Of a stretch of DNA of 64,000 nt, positions 18,421-28,229 are shown piece by piece. The DNA comes from Polynucleobacter ibericus (GTDB taxonomy: Bacteria > Pseudomonadota > Gammaproteobacteria > Burkholderiales > Burkholderiaceae), in the NCBI RefSeq assembly GCF_018687955.1, contig NZ_CP061309.1, positions 1,596,007-1,660,006 on the forward strand, in the 5' to 3' direction. The notes under the pieces were generated by a model, which had not been told where the DNA came from, searched no databases, and worked only from the letters and a program-made list of their open reading frames with translations. Made by a program: the position numbers and the translations under genes. Numbering within the stretch: the stretch's first letter is position 1; every line of letters starts with the position of its first letter.

Positions 18421-21400
18421 ATGCTGCAAAAGTTCATCCCGCCTCGCCTCAAGAGCGTGCTCACCAAACGTCCTCCAGGTTCGAGTAGGGCCTTGCGTAA
18501 GCGCGCCTTGATCCTGGCATGTATTGTTGCGGTCCTTTTTGTGATTGGGCATGTAGGTGTGCGTTTCATCCTTTGGCCGCAAATTGAGAAATCTAAGGCC
18601 TCAGTTGAAAAGCTCATCAGCGCTCGAATTGGTGCTGAAGTTTCGATGGAATCCCTGCAGGTTTCATGGACGGGCATTAGACCTAATTTTGAAATTGATG
18701 GCTTACGTTTTAACGGCCCAGATAAGTCAAAACCACTCTTATCTATTCAAAAAATTCATGGGCAGCTAAGTTGGGCATCGTTTTATCACTTGGCTCCATA
18801 TTTTCATGAACTCAATATTGAGAACGCTCAAATTTATGCGCAACGTGATAGCAAGGGTGCGATTAATTTTGCCGGTATCTCTATAGATGGAAATTCAAAT
18901 AGTTACGCAGCAGAAAATTGGCTCTTTGCACAGAATGAAATTCAGATTAGCAATGTCAAATTATTTTGGGATGATCAACTGAAGAAGAAACCAATTACTA
19001 CTATAGACATTCAAAGTCTCTCTCTTAGTAATGGTATTCGCAGTCACCAAGGATCGTTAAGTGCCAGCACACCCTGGACTAAGGGCCCCCTCACCTTTGA
19101 TATTGATTTAGTTCACCATCTCGGCGGCCAGGCTGGTAAATGGCAAGACTGGATTGGGACCATCTCTTGGAATCTAAATGAACTGCAGCTTACTCAAATA
19201 GCTAGCGACTTTTCTATCCCCCTAAATACGCTTGAGGGAATCCTAAACTCTAGTGGAAAACTAAAAATTGATAACGGCAAGCCCGATGGTGGAGAAATTT
19301 ATTTAGCGGCCGATAACCTAACCATTCAGCTTTCCAAAGGTGAAGATGCCATCACTCTTGGAAGACTAGAAACCAACCTAACTCAAGAAACTGATGGTGG
19401 GTTGATATCCATTACAACCAAGACATTTGCCTGGCGTGATATCGATAGCCCCAAAACTACTCCACTCGAGAAGTTGAGCCCCATGACCTTCCGCTGGAGA
19501 CCACCATCTGGAGGCGGAGAAATTAAAGAGTTTGGCTTTTCCTCTCCAAAGATTTTGGTAGAGGACATTGCCTTATTTGCACTTAACCTGCCGCTATCAA
19601 AAAAGGTTCACCAATGGATTAAGGCCTCACAAGCAGATGGTGAGCTACAAGATCTAGACATCAAATGGTCAGAAAGTAAGTCACCCCTGTCAGCACTTAA
19701 TATTCCTGGCGGATGGTTCAAGTCCAATAAACTGGACTTTACTGTCAGTGGAAAAATGATCGACTTAAGTTTTGTTGGCATTAATAAGACGATGCCCTCT
19801 GTCTCCAAGCTTTCAGGCTTTCTGACGGCCGATCAAAGCAAGGGAAGTTTCTCCATTAGATCGAATGATCTTACTCTTGAGATAAACGACTTACTTGTCG
19901 CTCCTAAAATTCAACTGGATCAAGCCAGCGGTCAAATATCTTGGACAAAACAAAAAGGGAACTGGGTTATCAATGCTAAACAGCTGATGCTGAGCAATCC
20001 TGAGATCACAACAACGCTTAACCTAAATTACACTGTTGGCACAGGCAAAAATCCTGACTTCATGTCTCTGGATATGGATTTTGAACAGGCTAATTTAAAA
20101 ACGGCCTACCGTTATTTGCCAGTTGGGATGGGCGCTGAGGCTAAATCCTATTTGAGCAAAGCTTTTGATGCGGGAACAATTCAAAAGGGGCAACTACATA
20201 TTAAAGGTGATCCCAATGAAGTGCCATTCTCTAAAGCAGGCTCGGGAGAATTCACGCTCAACCTACCTATCAGTGGCGCAACATTCAGTCCAGTGCCGAC
20301 CCAACCTACTGCACAAGGCACTTGGTCCGCCTTCAACAAGGTCAATGGTGTTATCAATATGCAAAATGCCAGCTTCACAGTTGACATTGATCAAGCGAGC
20401 TACAAACAAGTTGCTCTTAGCAACTTTCATGCAGCAATTCCTAGCGTCAGTGCAAAGCAATTAGTGTTAACAGTTAATGGTGAGGCACAGGGAGAAGCCT
20501 CCCAATTGCTTGAATATCTATTTGCCTCGCCCGTTGGGAAAAAACAAGTCGCACTGGAACGAAACCTCAAAATAACTGGACCGATCAACTTGAACCTGGG
20601 TCTCAAGGTTCCGCTGTCGGGCAGTGAAGACACTAGTACGGACGTTAAGCTGAGCTTCCCAGGGAATAGAGCTCAATGGGCTGACTTACCACCCTTTGAG
20701 AACCTTAAGGGGAAGATTCGCATTACGGAAGTGAATCCAGAATTTGAAGACATCACTGCCAACTTCCTTGGGGGTGATATCAAGATCTCAAGTGCAACAA
20801 CAAATCAGGGTGGACAAAGCTACAACATCATAGGAGATATTGGGGCTAGCTTTATTAAAAACTACTTCAAAAATGATACGGATGTACAGATCATTCCGAT
20901 TTTGCAGGCTATGAGTGGTGTAGCTCGATATCAAGGTGTCATCAACTTCAATAAAGGGGCTAGTGAAACAAACTTAAAGATGGATATGCGCAATTGGGCT
21001 GTCGCAGCTCCAGCACCGCTCAAAAAAGAGATGGGCGCCCCCCTTTCTGGACAAGTAACTTTGAGGACATTTGAAAAAAATAAATCGAATGCAAGTCGTT
21101 TCACATGGGATGGAAAAATTGGTGATAGCTACTATGTACAAGGTGAATTAAATGGTGATGACACCCTTCGCCACTCCATTGGTATTGGGACGCCTGCCGT
21201 TACACCTCCGCAAGGCTTTAGCCTAAATCTGGCAAGTAATGAACTGAACTTTGATGATTGGCTAGACTTTTTAAATCGCAACAATCAAAAAAAATCTACG
21301 CCTAGTACGAATACCAGCAACGCAAATAATATTCAAGCCTCCGTACAGGTTAAGCAATTAACAATATTTGATCGCATATGGCAGGATGTGAACTTAACAG

Positions 21401-22578
21401 CAGGTAATAAAAATACAGCTTGGCAAATTCGCTTGAGAGGGTCGCCTCAAATTGCGGGAAGTATTCAGTATCAGCAAGCAAATCAGACTCAAACGAATGG
21501 TCTTATTAGCGGTAATCTCGCGCGCCTTAAGATTCCAGAACCAATTTCACTCGTTACCACCTCAACGAAGACAGGACAACAGAACAAATCTAATCAAAAT
21601 CAGATTGAACCAAGTTTGATCCCAAGTATTGATTTGACAATTGACGACTTTGAATGGAATAAAGCCCGACTTGGTCAGGTCAAAATTCAAACTAAAACCA
21701 ATGGAAATGCTCTTGAGATTGACACTATTCAATTTAACGATCCACAAGGAAACTCAAGCCTCACTGGGCGCTGGGTTGGATCTACACCAAATTCACCTGC
21801 ACACACCAACTTAAACATCGCCTTAGATATTAGGAATGCCGGCCAAATCATCGGTCATTGGACAAGTCAGAAATCGATAGAGGGCGGCCAGGGCAAACTC
21901 AGCAGCTCCATAGAGTGGGATGGGTCCCCTTTTGGACCAAAATATGACACTCTTTCCGGCAAGGTGGCTTTAAATCTAGAGAAAGGTCGCCTCTTAGAAG
22001 TCAACACTAGCGGCGCAAAATTACTTGATGTACTTAGCTTACAAAGTTTATTCAGATTTGCTACCTTAGACCTCCAAGGCAGTCTTGGCAATATTGTCAC
22101 CAAGGGGACTCCATTTAATTCGATTGAAGCTTCTTTTGATGTTAGTAAGGGTATAGCTCAAACCAAACAGTTCACGATGGGTCTTGATCAAGCTCGAGTT
22201 GCTATGAATGGGCAAATTAATATTCCTCAACAAACCCAAGACTTACGCGTCACTATCTTCCCAACGATTGATGCAACCGCAGGGTCTCTAGCTGCCTTTG
22301 TAATTAATCCGATTGTTGGGCTTGGTGCATTAGTTGGGCAATACTTAATCACTAGTCAAATTAACCGTAATCTTCAATCGGACTATTTAGTACAGGGGTC
22401 TTGGGACAATCCGGAAGTAATCCCCTTGGATCAAAAAGGTCAACCAATCGATGCCAAAACTTTGGAGACAATTCGCAGCAAAGATTTGCTTAAGGAGCAA
22501 AGTAAGCCAAGTGGCAATAGCTCCGGACCGCAAAGCAATCCAAGTAATTCTGGCGCACCAAATAAAAATCCAAATTAA
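18421..22578 (+). CDS. yhdP: YhdP family AsmA-like envelope protein (TIGR02099)
   Basis: A very large (1385 residues) inner-membrane-anchored periplasmic protein of the AsmA-like group with YhdP, TamB and YdbH, which in E. coli move phospholipids toward the outer membrane. It has a basic N-terminus, one membrane helix at about residues 27-50 (ALILACIVAVLFVIGHVGVR), then a long series of beta-rich repeats (DUF3971-type) and the closing AsmA-like domain with VFINPIVGLGALVGQYLI-like sequence before a low-complexity Ser/Asn/Pro tail (about 1355-1385). It leads a cluster with the Nit amidase 6 bp downstream and then tldD, a gene order frequent in Burkholderiales. Confidence 0.88.
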   Translation: MLQKFIPPRLKSVLTKRPPGSSRALRKRALILACIVAVLFVIGHVGVRFILWPQIEKSKASVEKLISARIGAEVSMESLQVSWTGIRPNFEIDGLRFNGPDKSKPLLSIQKIHGQLSWASFYHLAPYFHELNIENAQIYAQRDSKGAINFAGISIDGNSNSYAAENWLFAQNEIQISNVKLFWDDQLKKKPITTIDIQSLSLSNGIRSHQGSLSASTPWTKGPLTFDIDLVHHLGGQAGKWQDWIGTISWNLNELQLTQIASDFSIPLNTLEGILNSSGKLKIDNGKPDGGEIYLAADNLTIQLSKGEDAITLGRLETNLTQETDGGLISITTKTFAWRDIDSPKTTPLEKLSPMTFRWRPPSGGGEIKEFGFSSPKILVEDIALFALNLPLSKKVHQWIKASQADGELQDLDIKWSESKSPLSALNIPGGWFKSNKLDFTVSGKMIDLSFVGINKTMPSVSKLSGFLTADQSKGSFSIRSNDLTLEINDLLVAPKIQLDQASGQISWTKQKGNWVINAKQLMLSNPEITTTLNLNYTVGTGKNPDFMSLDMDFEQANLKTAYRYLPVGMGAEAKSYLSKAFDAGTIQKGQLHIKGDPNEVPFSKAGSGEFTLNLPISGATFSPVPTQPTAQGTWSAFNKVNGVINMQNASFTVDIDQASYKQVALSNFHAAIPSVSAKQLVLTVNGEAQGEASQLLEYLFASPVGKKQVALERNLKITGPINLNLGLKVPLSGSEDTSTDVKLSFPGNRAQWADLPPFENLKGKIRITEVNPEFEDITANFLGGDIKISSATTNQGGQSYNIIGDIGASFIKNYFKNDTDVQIIPILQAMSGVARYQGVINFNKGASETNLKMDMRNWAVAAPAPLKKEMGAPLSGQVTLRTFEKNKSNASRFTWDGKIGDSYYVQGELNGDDTLRHSIGIGTPAVTPPQGFSLNLASNELNFDDWLDFLNRNNQKKSTPSTNTSNANNIQASVQVKQLTIFDRIWQDVNLTAGNKNTAWQIRLRGSPQIAGSIQYQQANQTQTNGLISGNLARLKIPEPISLVTTSTKTGQQNKSNQNQIEPSLIPSIDLTIDDFEWNKARLGQVKIQTKTNGNALEIDTIQFNDPQGNSSLTGRWVGSTPNSPAHTNLNIALDIRNAGQIIGHWTSQKSIEGGQGKLSSSIEWDGSPFGPKYDTLSGKVALNLEKGRLLEVNTSGAKLLDVLSLQSLFRFATLDLQGSLGNIVTKGTPFNSIEASFDVSKGIAQTKQFTMGLDQARVAMNGQINIPQQTQDLRVTIFPTIDATAGSLAAFVINPIVGLGALVGQYLITSQINRNLQSDYLVQGSWDNPEVIPLDQKGQPIDAKTLETIRSKDLLKEQSKPSGNSSGPQSNPSNSGAPNKNPN

Positions 22579-22584
22579 TACGTT

Positions 22585-23418
22585 ATGAGCACAACAACCA
22601 ATAGTGCAGAACTCAAGATTGCCTCCGTTCAGATGGTTTCTACTGCAGATTTACAGGAGAACCTCTCTGCGGCGAGAAGACTTATCGCTGCCGCCGCAGC
22701 AGATGGCGCACAACTAGTTGTTCTGCCAGAATATTTTTGCCTCATGGGCCTAAAAGATACTGACAAAGTACGTGCCCGAGAGAGTATTGGTAAGGGCCCC
22801 ATCCAAGAGCAACTTTCAGATATTGCAAAAGCAAACAATCTTTATTTAGTAGCCGGCACTATTCCCCTGGAAGCAAAAGATCCCAGCAAGGTACTCAATA
22901 CAACCCTGGTATATAATCCTGTTGGCCAACAAATTTCTCGCTACGACAAAATTCATTTGTTTGGCTTTCAAACTACTACTGAGCGCTATCAGGAATCTGA
23001 AACGATTGAGGCCGGTAATGAGCCTGGACTCCTCCAAATTTCCGTCGACGGTATTGAGTGGAAATTTGGTTTAAGTATTTGCTATGACTTACGCTTTCCA
23101 GAGCTCTATCGTGCCCTAGGGCAAGTGGATTGCCACATCATCCCAGCCGCTTTTACCTACACTACCGGCAAGGATCACTGGGAGATCCTGTTACGCGCCC
23201 GTGCCATTGAAAACCAATCCTATGTATTGGCTTCTGCACAAGGCGGTAAACACCAAAATCAACGCCGCACCTGGGGTAACAGCATGCTAATTGATCCTTG
23301 GGGGGAGGTTCTAGCCAACCTACCTGAGGGCGAAGGCTTTATTTCTGGGCTCTTGTGCAAAGATAAATTAAACGAGGTACGCTCTAAGTTACCCGCACTT
23401 GCACATCGCAAGCTTTAA
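22585..23418 (+). CDS. Carbon-nitrogen hydrolase (Nit1-like, probable deaminated-glutathione amidase)
   Basis: A cytosolic nitrilase-superfamily amidase. The catalytic triad is visible as Glu49 ([11 protein letters not shown]), Lys122 (YDKIHLFGF) and Cys166 ([11 protein letters not shown]). The pattern [10 protein letters not shown] and the 277-residue length match the Nit1/YbeM branch, which repairs deaminated glutathione and related omega-amides. Substrate assignment rests on family resemblance only. It begins 6 bp after yhdP and is followed closely by tldD, so the three are probably co-transcribed. Confidence 0.86.
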   Translation: MSTTTNSAELKIASVQMVSTADLQENLSAARRLIAAAAADGAQLVVLPEYFCLMGLKDTDKVRARESIGKGPIQEQLSDIAKANNLYLVAGTIPLEAKDPSKVLNTTLVYNPVGQQISRYDKIHLFGFQTTTERYQESETIEAGNEPGLLQISVDGIEWKFGLSICYDLRFPELYRALGQVDCHIIPAAFTYTTGKDHWEILLRARAIENQSYVLASAQGGKHQNQRRTWGNSMLIDPWGEVLANLPEGEGFISGLLCKDKLNEVRSKLPALAHRKL

Positions 23419-23438
23419 AGAAAGATTTGCCGAATCAC

Positions 23439-24929
23439 ATGAATGCACCAGAAGCACTATTTCCCGCTAATTGGACTAAAGCTAAAAAGCAAGCAGACTT
23501 AATTAAGTTAGCGAAGTCCATCTTGCTCGAGCCTACTGGATTATCTGAGCAAGACCTACACCATACATTTGGCAATCTATTTGCTCATCGTCTTGATGAT
23601 GCAGACCTTTACTTTCAACACACCCGAAGTGAAAGCTGGAGCCTTGAAGAGGGCATTGTTAAATCAGGTAGCTTTAATATTGATCAGGGTGTTGGGGTGC
23701 GAGCCATTTATGGCGATAAGACAGCCTTTGCGTACTCAGATGAAATTAATTTAGAAGCGTTAAATAAAGCGGCTAAAGCTACTCGGGTGATTGGGCCTGA
23801 GGGCGGTAAACAAGCAGTTGCGAGCAAACTATTTCACCCAGTTTCCAACAAGCTATATTCAGATATCAACCCCTTAGACTCTCTGCAGCCTAAAGAGAAA
23901 ATTGCACTACTGGAAAGCATTGAACGTCGCGCCAAAGCACGTGATCCGCGCATCATTCAAGTCATGGCGAGTTTAGCCGGTGAATTTGATGTTGTTTTAG
24001 TTGTGCGTGCAGATGGGCTATTGGCTGCTGATGTTCGTCCACTAGTTCGCGTTTCAGTTCACGTCATCGCCGAGCAAAATGGTCGTCGTGAGTCTGGATC
24101 CTCGGGCGGTGGCGCTCGTCACGACTATCTCTACTTTGATGAAGCAATTATTAATCGCTATGTTGATGAAGCAGTTGATGGCGCACTTGTAAATCTCGAA
24201 TCCCGCCCTGCGCCCGCAGGTCCAATGACTGTAGTGATGGGACCTGGCTGGCCTGGCGTTCTGTTACATGAGGCCGTTGGTCATGGTCTTGAGGGTGACT
24301 TTAATCGCAAGGGTTCCTCTGCTTTTGCTGGTCGTATTGGACAACGGGTTGCCGCCAAGGGCGTCACGGTAGTTGATGACGGCACCTTATCTGGACGAAG
24401 GGGCTCTTTAAATATTGATGATGAAGGTACGCCTACACAATGCACCACATTGATTGAGGATGGCATCTTAAAGGGTTACATTCAGGATAGTCTTAATGCG
24501 CGCTTGATGAAGATGCCGCTTACTGGCAACGGTCGTCGCGAAAGCTTTGCTTCTCTACCAATGCCACGCATGACAAATACCTATATGTTGGCCGGCAAAG
24601 ATGATCCCCAAGAGATTGTGGCGAGCATCAAGCGTGGTTTATATGCTGTCAATTTTGGCGGTGGCCAAGTGGATATTACTAGCGGAAAATTTGTCTTTTC
24701 CGCTTCCGAAGCCTACTGGGTTGAAAACGGCAAAATCCAGTATCCCGTTAAAGGCGCCACCATTATTGGTAGCGGGCCAGAATCCTTAAAACAGGTATCT
24801 ATGATCGGGAATGACCTCAAATTAGATGGTGGTGTGGGCGTTTGCGGCAAGGAAGGACAAAGCGTTCCGGTCGGGGTTGGCCAGCCTACTCTAAGGATTG
24901 ATAGCCTAACTGTGGGCGGAACTGCCTAA
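23439..24929 (+). CDS. tldD: Metalloprotease TldD
   Basis: TldD pairs with TldE (PmbA) to form a zinc protease that trims modified peptides; TldE is not in this window. The active-site motif [11 protein letters not shown] (HExxxH) is near residue 270, in [25 protein letters not shown]. The C-terminal part contains the metal-ligand Cys of [22 protein letters not shown] chose the ATG at 23439 (496 residues). A TTG at 23427 in frame lies only 2 nt after a purine-rich AAAGAAAG and would add four residues, so the exact start is open. aroG follows 30 bp later. Confidence 0.93.
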   Translation: MNAPEALFPANWTKAKKQADLIKLAKSILLEPTGLSEQDLHHTFGNLFAHRLDDADLYFQHTRSESWSLEEGIVKSGSFNIDQGVGVRAIYGDKTAFAYSDEINLEALNKAAKATRVIGPEGGKQAVASKLFHPVSNKLYSDINPLDSLQPKEKIALLESIERRAKARDPRIIQVMASLAGEFDVVLVVRADGLLAADVRPLVRVSVHVIAEQNGRRESGSSGGGARHDYLYFDEAIINRYVDEAVDGALVNLESRPAPAGPMTVVMGPGWPGVLLHEAVGHGLEGDFNRKGSSAFAGRIGQRVAAKGVTVVDDGTLSGRRGSLNIDDEGTPTQCTTLIEDGILKGYIQDSLNARLMKMPLTGNGRRESFASLPMPRMTNTYMLAGKDDPQEIVASIKRGLYAVNFGGGQVDITSGKFVFSASEAYWVENGKIQYPVKGATIIGSGPESLKQVSMIGNDLKLDGGVGVCGKEGQSVPVGVGQPTLRIDSLTVGGTA

Positions 24930-24959
24930 TATCAGCTAATTACGGCTTAAAATAGTTAG

Positions 24960-26087
24960 ATGAGCCAACAAATTACGAATCCCGCCAATTGGTACTCCAC
25001 CGTCGACAAGACTTCGGATACTGACGATCAACGCATTGACAAGATTTCTGTTCTGCCACCGCCAGAGCATTTAATTCGCTTCTTTCCAATCTCTGGAACA
25101 CCAACGGAAGCCCTGATCAGCAAAACCCGTAAAAAGATCCGCGACATTATTCATGGTAAAGATGACCGTTTATTAGTCATCATCGGACCATGCTCTATTC
25201 ATGACCCAAAAGCAGCATTGGAATACTGTCAACGTCTTCTTGTTGAGCGCGAGCGTTTTGCTGGTGAATTAGAGATTGTGATGCGTGTGTATTTTGAAAA
25301 GCCACGCACTACTGTTGGATGGAAGGGCTTGATCAACGACCCTTACCTAGATGAAAGTTATCGCATTGAAGAAGGTCTGCGCCTAGCTCGCCAAGTATTA
25401 ATGGAAATCAATCGTCTCGGCATGCCAGCTGGTAGCGAGTTCTTGGATGTAATATCTCCGCAATATATTGCTGACCTGATTTCTTGGGGTGCAATTGGTG
25501 CTCGCACTACCGAGAGTCAAGTTCATCGTGAACTCGCCTCTGGCTTATCTGCGCCGATCGGATTTAAGAATGGCACCGATGGCAATATCAAAATTGCTAC
25601 CGATGCGATTCAAGCAGCTGGTCGTCCACACCACTTCTTATCCGTGCATAAGAACGGTCAGGTATCCGTTGTGGAAACTAAAGGTAACAAAGATTGTCAC
25701 GTTATTTTGCGTGGTGGCAAAGAGCCCAACTACGAAGCACAATTTGTACAGTCAGCCTGCTCCGAGCTAGAAGCAGCCAAGCTTCCAGCCAGTTTGATGG
25801 TAGATTTGTCTCACGCTAATTCAAGCAAGAAACATGAGCGTCAAATTGTTGTTGCCGATGATGTGGCAGGGCAGATGGAGTCTGGCTCTCATCAGATTTT
25901 TGGGGTGATGATTGAAAGTCACTTAAATGATGGTGCTCAGAAATTCACACCCGGTAAAGATGATCCAAGTAAATTGGAATACGGGCGCAGCATCACTGAT
26001 GCCTGTATTAACTGGGATGATTCAGTGAAAGTTTTGGAGCGTCTTGCAACTGCCGTTAAAAAACGCCGAAGCCTAAAGAAGAAATAA
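24960..26087 (+). CDS. aroG: 3-deoxy-7-phosphoheptulonate synthase (DAHP synthase, class I)
   Basis: Condenses phosphoenolpyruvate and erythrose 4-phosphate, the first step of aromatic amino acid synthesis. The 375-residue protein has an N-terminal regulatory extension (residues 1-60), LVIIGPCSIHDPKAALEYCQRL, a central KPRTTVGWKGLINDP, the GARTTESQVHRELASGLSAPIGFKNGTDG core, and a C-terminal SLMVDLSHANSSKKHERQI with metal ligands. Which amino acid inhibits it (AroG, AroF or AroH type) cannot be read safely. It ends in a bidirectional terminator shared with the convergent cobalamin adenosyltransferase gene. Confidence 0.94.
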   Translation: MSQQITNPANWYSTVDKTSDTDDQRIDKISVLPPPEHLIRFFPISGTPTEALISKTRKKIRDIIHGKDDRLLVIIGPCSIHDPKAALEYCQRLLVERERFAGELEIVMRVYFEKPRTTVGWKGLINDPYLDESYRIEEGLRLARQVLMEINRLGMPAGSEFLDVISPQYIADLISWGAIGARTTESQVHRELASGLSAPIGFKNGTDGNIKIATDAIQAAGRPHHFLSVHKNGQVSVVETKGNKDCHVILRGGKEPNYEAQFVQSACSELEAAKLPASLMVDLSHANSSKKHERQIVVADDVAGQMESGSHQIFGVMIESHLNDGAQKFTPGKDDPSKLEYGRSITDACINWDDSVKVLERLATAVKKRRSLKKK

Positions 26088-26112
26088 AGAAATAAGTTCT
26101 AAGAACTACAGC

Positions 26113-26147
26113 AAAAAGAGGCTAATTTATTTAGTCTCTTTTTTTTC
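26113..26147. terminator. Bidirectional terminator between aroG and the cobalamin adenosyltransferase gene
   Basis: A 13-bp stem (26113-26125 pairing with 26131-26143, with one G-T pair) closes a 5-nt loop and runs into a T-tract, with an A-tract on the other side. The stop codon of the reverse gene (26127-26129) lies in the loop. Confidence 0.82.
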
Positions 26148-26696
26148 GTGCTTCCAAAGTACATCGGATCCACCAGCAGCACGATTCAGAATGCGCGCCA
26201 GCACAAACAACAAATCAGATAAACGATTGACGTACTGACGAGGAGAGTCGTATAGAGGCTCTTCCCAGCCTAAGCGGACAATCGAACGTTCCGCTCTGCG
26301 ACAAACCGTACGGCACACATGAGCTTGTGCAGCAGCGCGAGTACCGCCTGGCAGAATGAATTCGGTCAAAGGCGGCAGCTGTTGATTGTATTTTTCAAGC
26401 CAAACATCCAATTGCGCTACATGGGCCGGATTCAGTAGCTTGTAATTTGGGATACAAAGCTCACCACCTAGATCAAATAAGTCGTGCTGCACTTGCAAAA
26501 AAAGCTCATGTAATTCAGCAGCAATCTCTGTAGGAATGTCTTCAGTCATCAAAACACCGATTTCTGAGTTCAACTCATCGATATCGCCCATGGCGCAGAT
26601 CCGCAGATGATCCTTCTCTACGCGACTCCCGTCGCCCAAGCCTGTCATCCCTGCATCGCCTGTTCTAGTGGCGATTTTTGATAGTCGATTTCCCAT
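26127..26696 (-). CDS. Cob(I)yrinic acid a,c-diamide adenosyltransferase, PduO type
   Basis: Transfers the adenosyl group of ATP to cob(I)alamin to make adenosylcobalamin. The 189-residue protein carries the PduO-family ATP motif RTGDAGMTGLGDGSRVEKD near the N-terminus, AMGDIDELNSEIGVL, then the FILPGGTRAAAQAHVCRTVCRRAER and YVNRLSDLLFVLARILN motifs that form the active site. It is divergent from glcD, with 18 bp between start codons, so promoters must overlap the coding ends. No cobalamin riboswitch or cobalamin-dependent enzyme was seen in the window. Confidence 0.93.
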   Translation of the reverse strand: MGNRLSKIATRTGDAGMTGLGDGSRVEKDHLRICAMGDIDELNSEIGVLMTEDIPTEIAAELHELFLQVQHDLFDLGGELCIPNYKLLNPAHVAQLDVWLEKYNQQLPPLTEFILPGGTRAAAQAHVCRTVCRRAERSIVRLGWEEPLYDSPRQYVNRLSDLLFVLARILNRAAGGSDVLWKHEKKETK

Positions 26697-26714
26697 AAAC
26701 CTAATTATAGGTAA

Positions 26715-28229
26715 ATGGCTAAAATGATTCTTATGAATATGGTGACCCCACCCCCCGATTTAGCCGCTATTAGCGCCCTTCAGTCGAAATTGGTAGCAGC
26801 ATTGCGCCCGCTCCTGCCAGAACATGCCCTTTTATGGGAGCCAGAAGACACCATCCCCTATGAATGTGACGGTTTGGCCGCCTATCGACGGATGCCCTTG
26901 GCAGTAGCCCTGCCAGAAACTGAGGAACAAGTCGCTCAAATTTTGAAGATTTGCTATGCAATGCAAGTTCCAGTGGTGCCTCGTGGGTCTGGGACTGGCT
27001 TATCTGGAGGCGCAATGCCGCTCTCTCAAGGATTGGTTCTATCCCTAGCTAAGCTCAAGAAGATTATTAGTATTGATCCATTCACCCGCACTGCAGTGGT
27101 TCAGCCAGGCGTACGTAACCTCGCCATCTCTGAAGCTGTTGCGCATCTTGGTTTGTATTACGCGCCAGATCCCTCTTCACAAATTGCTTGCTCTATTGGT
27201 GGCAACGTCAATGAAAACTCCGGTGGTGTGCACTGTCTGAAGTACGGCCTCACTCTACACAATGTTTTGCGTGTTCGCGGAATTCTGATGAATGGTGAGA
27301 TTGTTGAATTCGGTGGTCTTGCACCCGATGCACCCGGACTCGATTTGTTGGCAATCATGATGGGTAGTGAAGGCATGCTTGCTGTAGTCACTGAGGTTAC
27401 CATCAAATTGGTTGCGAAACCAAAATTAGCTCGCGTCATCATGGCCAGTTTTGACGACATTGAAAAAGGTGGTAACGCCGTTGCTGCCATCATTGCGGCT
27501 GGCATTATTCCCGCTGGACTAGAAATGATGGACAAAGCAACCACTCGCGCCGTCGAAGAGTTTGTACATGCAGGCTACGACCTTGATGCTGCCGCTATTT
27601 TGCTCTGTGAATCTGATGGTACACCAGAAGAAGTTGCTGAGGAAATTGAGCGCATGACCAAGGTGCTTGAAGAAGCTGGTGCGAGCGGTATTCAGATCTC
27701 GAAAGATGAAAGCGAGCGCTTAAAGTTTTGGAGCGGTCGTAAAAATGCTTTCCCAGCAGCCGGTCGCTTAGCGCCTGACTACTACTGTATGGACGGCACC
27801 ATTCCTCGCCGTCACATTGCTACCCTGCTTAAGCGTATTCAAGGTATGGAAGAGAAATATGGTCTTGGGTGTTTAAACGTATTTCATGCTGGGGATGGGA
27901 ATATGCATCCACTAATTTTGTTTAATGGCGCCGATCAAGATGAATGGCATCGTGCAGAAGAATTCGGGACTGAAATTTTAGAAGCCTGCGTAGAACTCGG
28001 TGGCACCATCACGGGTGAGCACGGCGTTGGTATTGAAAAGATTAACTCAATGTGTGTTCAATTTGGCGAAGGTGAACGCGAATCCTTCTGGGGTGTTAAG
28101 AGCGCCTTTGATCCAGAGAAACTACTCAATCCAGATAAGGCCATTCCAACTTTAAATCGTTGTGCGGAATATGGACGCATGCGTATTAGCGGTGGTCAAC
28201 TACCCCACCCCGAATTGGAGCGCTTCTAA
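26715..28229 (+). CDS. glcD: Glycolate oxidase, FAD-binding subunit GlcD
   Basis: FAD-linked subunit of the glycolate dehydrogenase complex, which oxidises glycolate (and often D-lactate) to glyoxylate. The 504-residue protein shows the PCMH-type FAD fold (VALPETEEQVAQILKIC, VVPRGSGTGLSGGAMPL, CSIGGNVNENSGGVHCLKYG) and the C-terminal FAD-oxidase C domain with NVFHAGDGNMHPLILF and the GTITGEHGVGIEK motif. Start choice among ATG 26715, 26724 and 26733 is open; the first follows a short AGG. glcE overlaps its stop (TAATG), and glcF follows, so the three subunits are translationally coupled. Confidence 0.93.
   Translation: MAKMILMNMVTPPPDLAAISALQSKLVAALRPLLPEHALLWEPEDTIPYECDGLAAYRRMPLAVALPETEEQVAQILKICYAMQVPVVPRGSGTGLSGGAMPLSQGLVLSLAKLKKIISIDPFTRTAVVQPGVRNLAISEAVAHLGLYYAPDPSSQIACSIGGNVNENSGGVHCLKYGLTLHNVLRVRGILMNGEIVEFGGLAPDAPGLDLLAIMMGSEGMLAVVTEVTIKLVAKPKLARVIMASFDDIEKGGNAVAAIIAAGIIPAGLEMMDKATTRAVEEFVHAGYDLDAAAILLCESDGTPEEVAEEIERMTKVLEEAGASGIQISKDESERLKFWSGRKNAFPAAGRLAPDYYCMDGTIPRRHIATLLKRIQGMEEKYGLGCLNVFHAGDGNMHPLILFNGADQDEWHRAEEFGTEILEACVELGGTITGEHGVGIEKINSMCVQFGEGERESFWGVKSAFDPEKLLNPDKAIPTLNRCAEYGRMRISGGQLPHPELERF

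Noticed and set aside
26697-26714. Cobalamin riboswitch near the adenosyltransferase gene
   Set aside because: The gap is 18 bp, far too short, and no B12-box-like sequence was seen upstream inside glcD.
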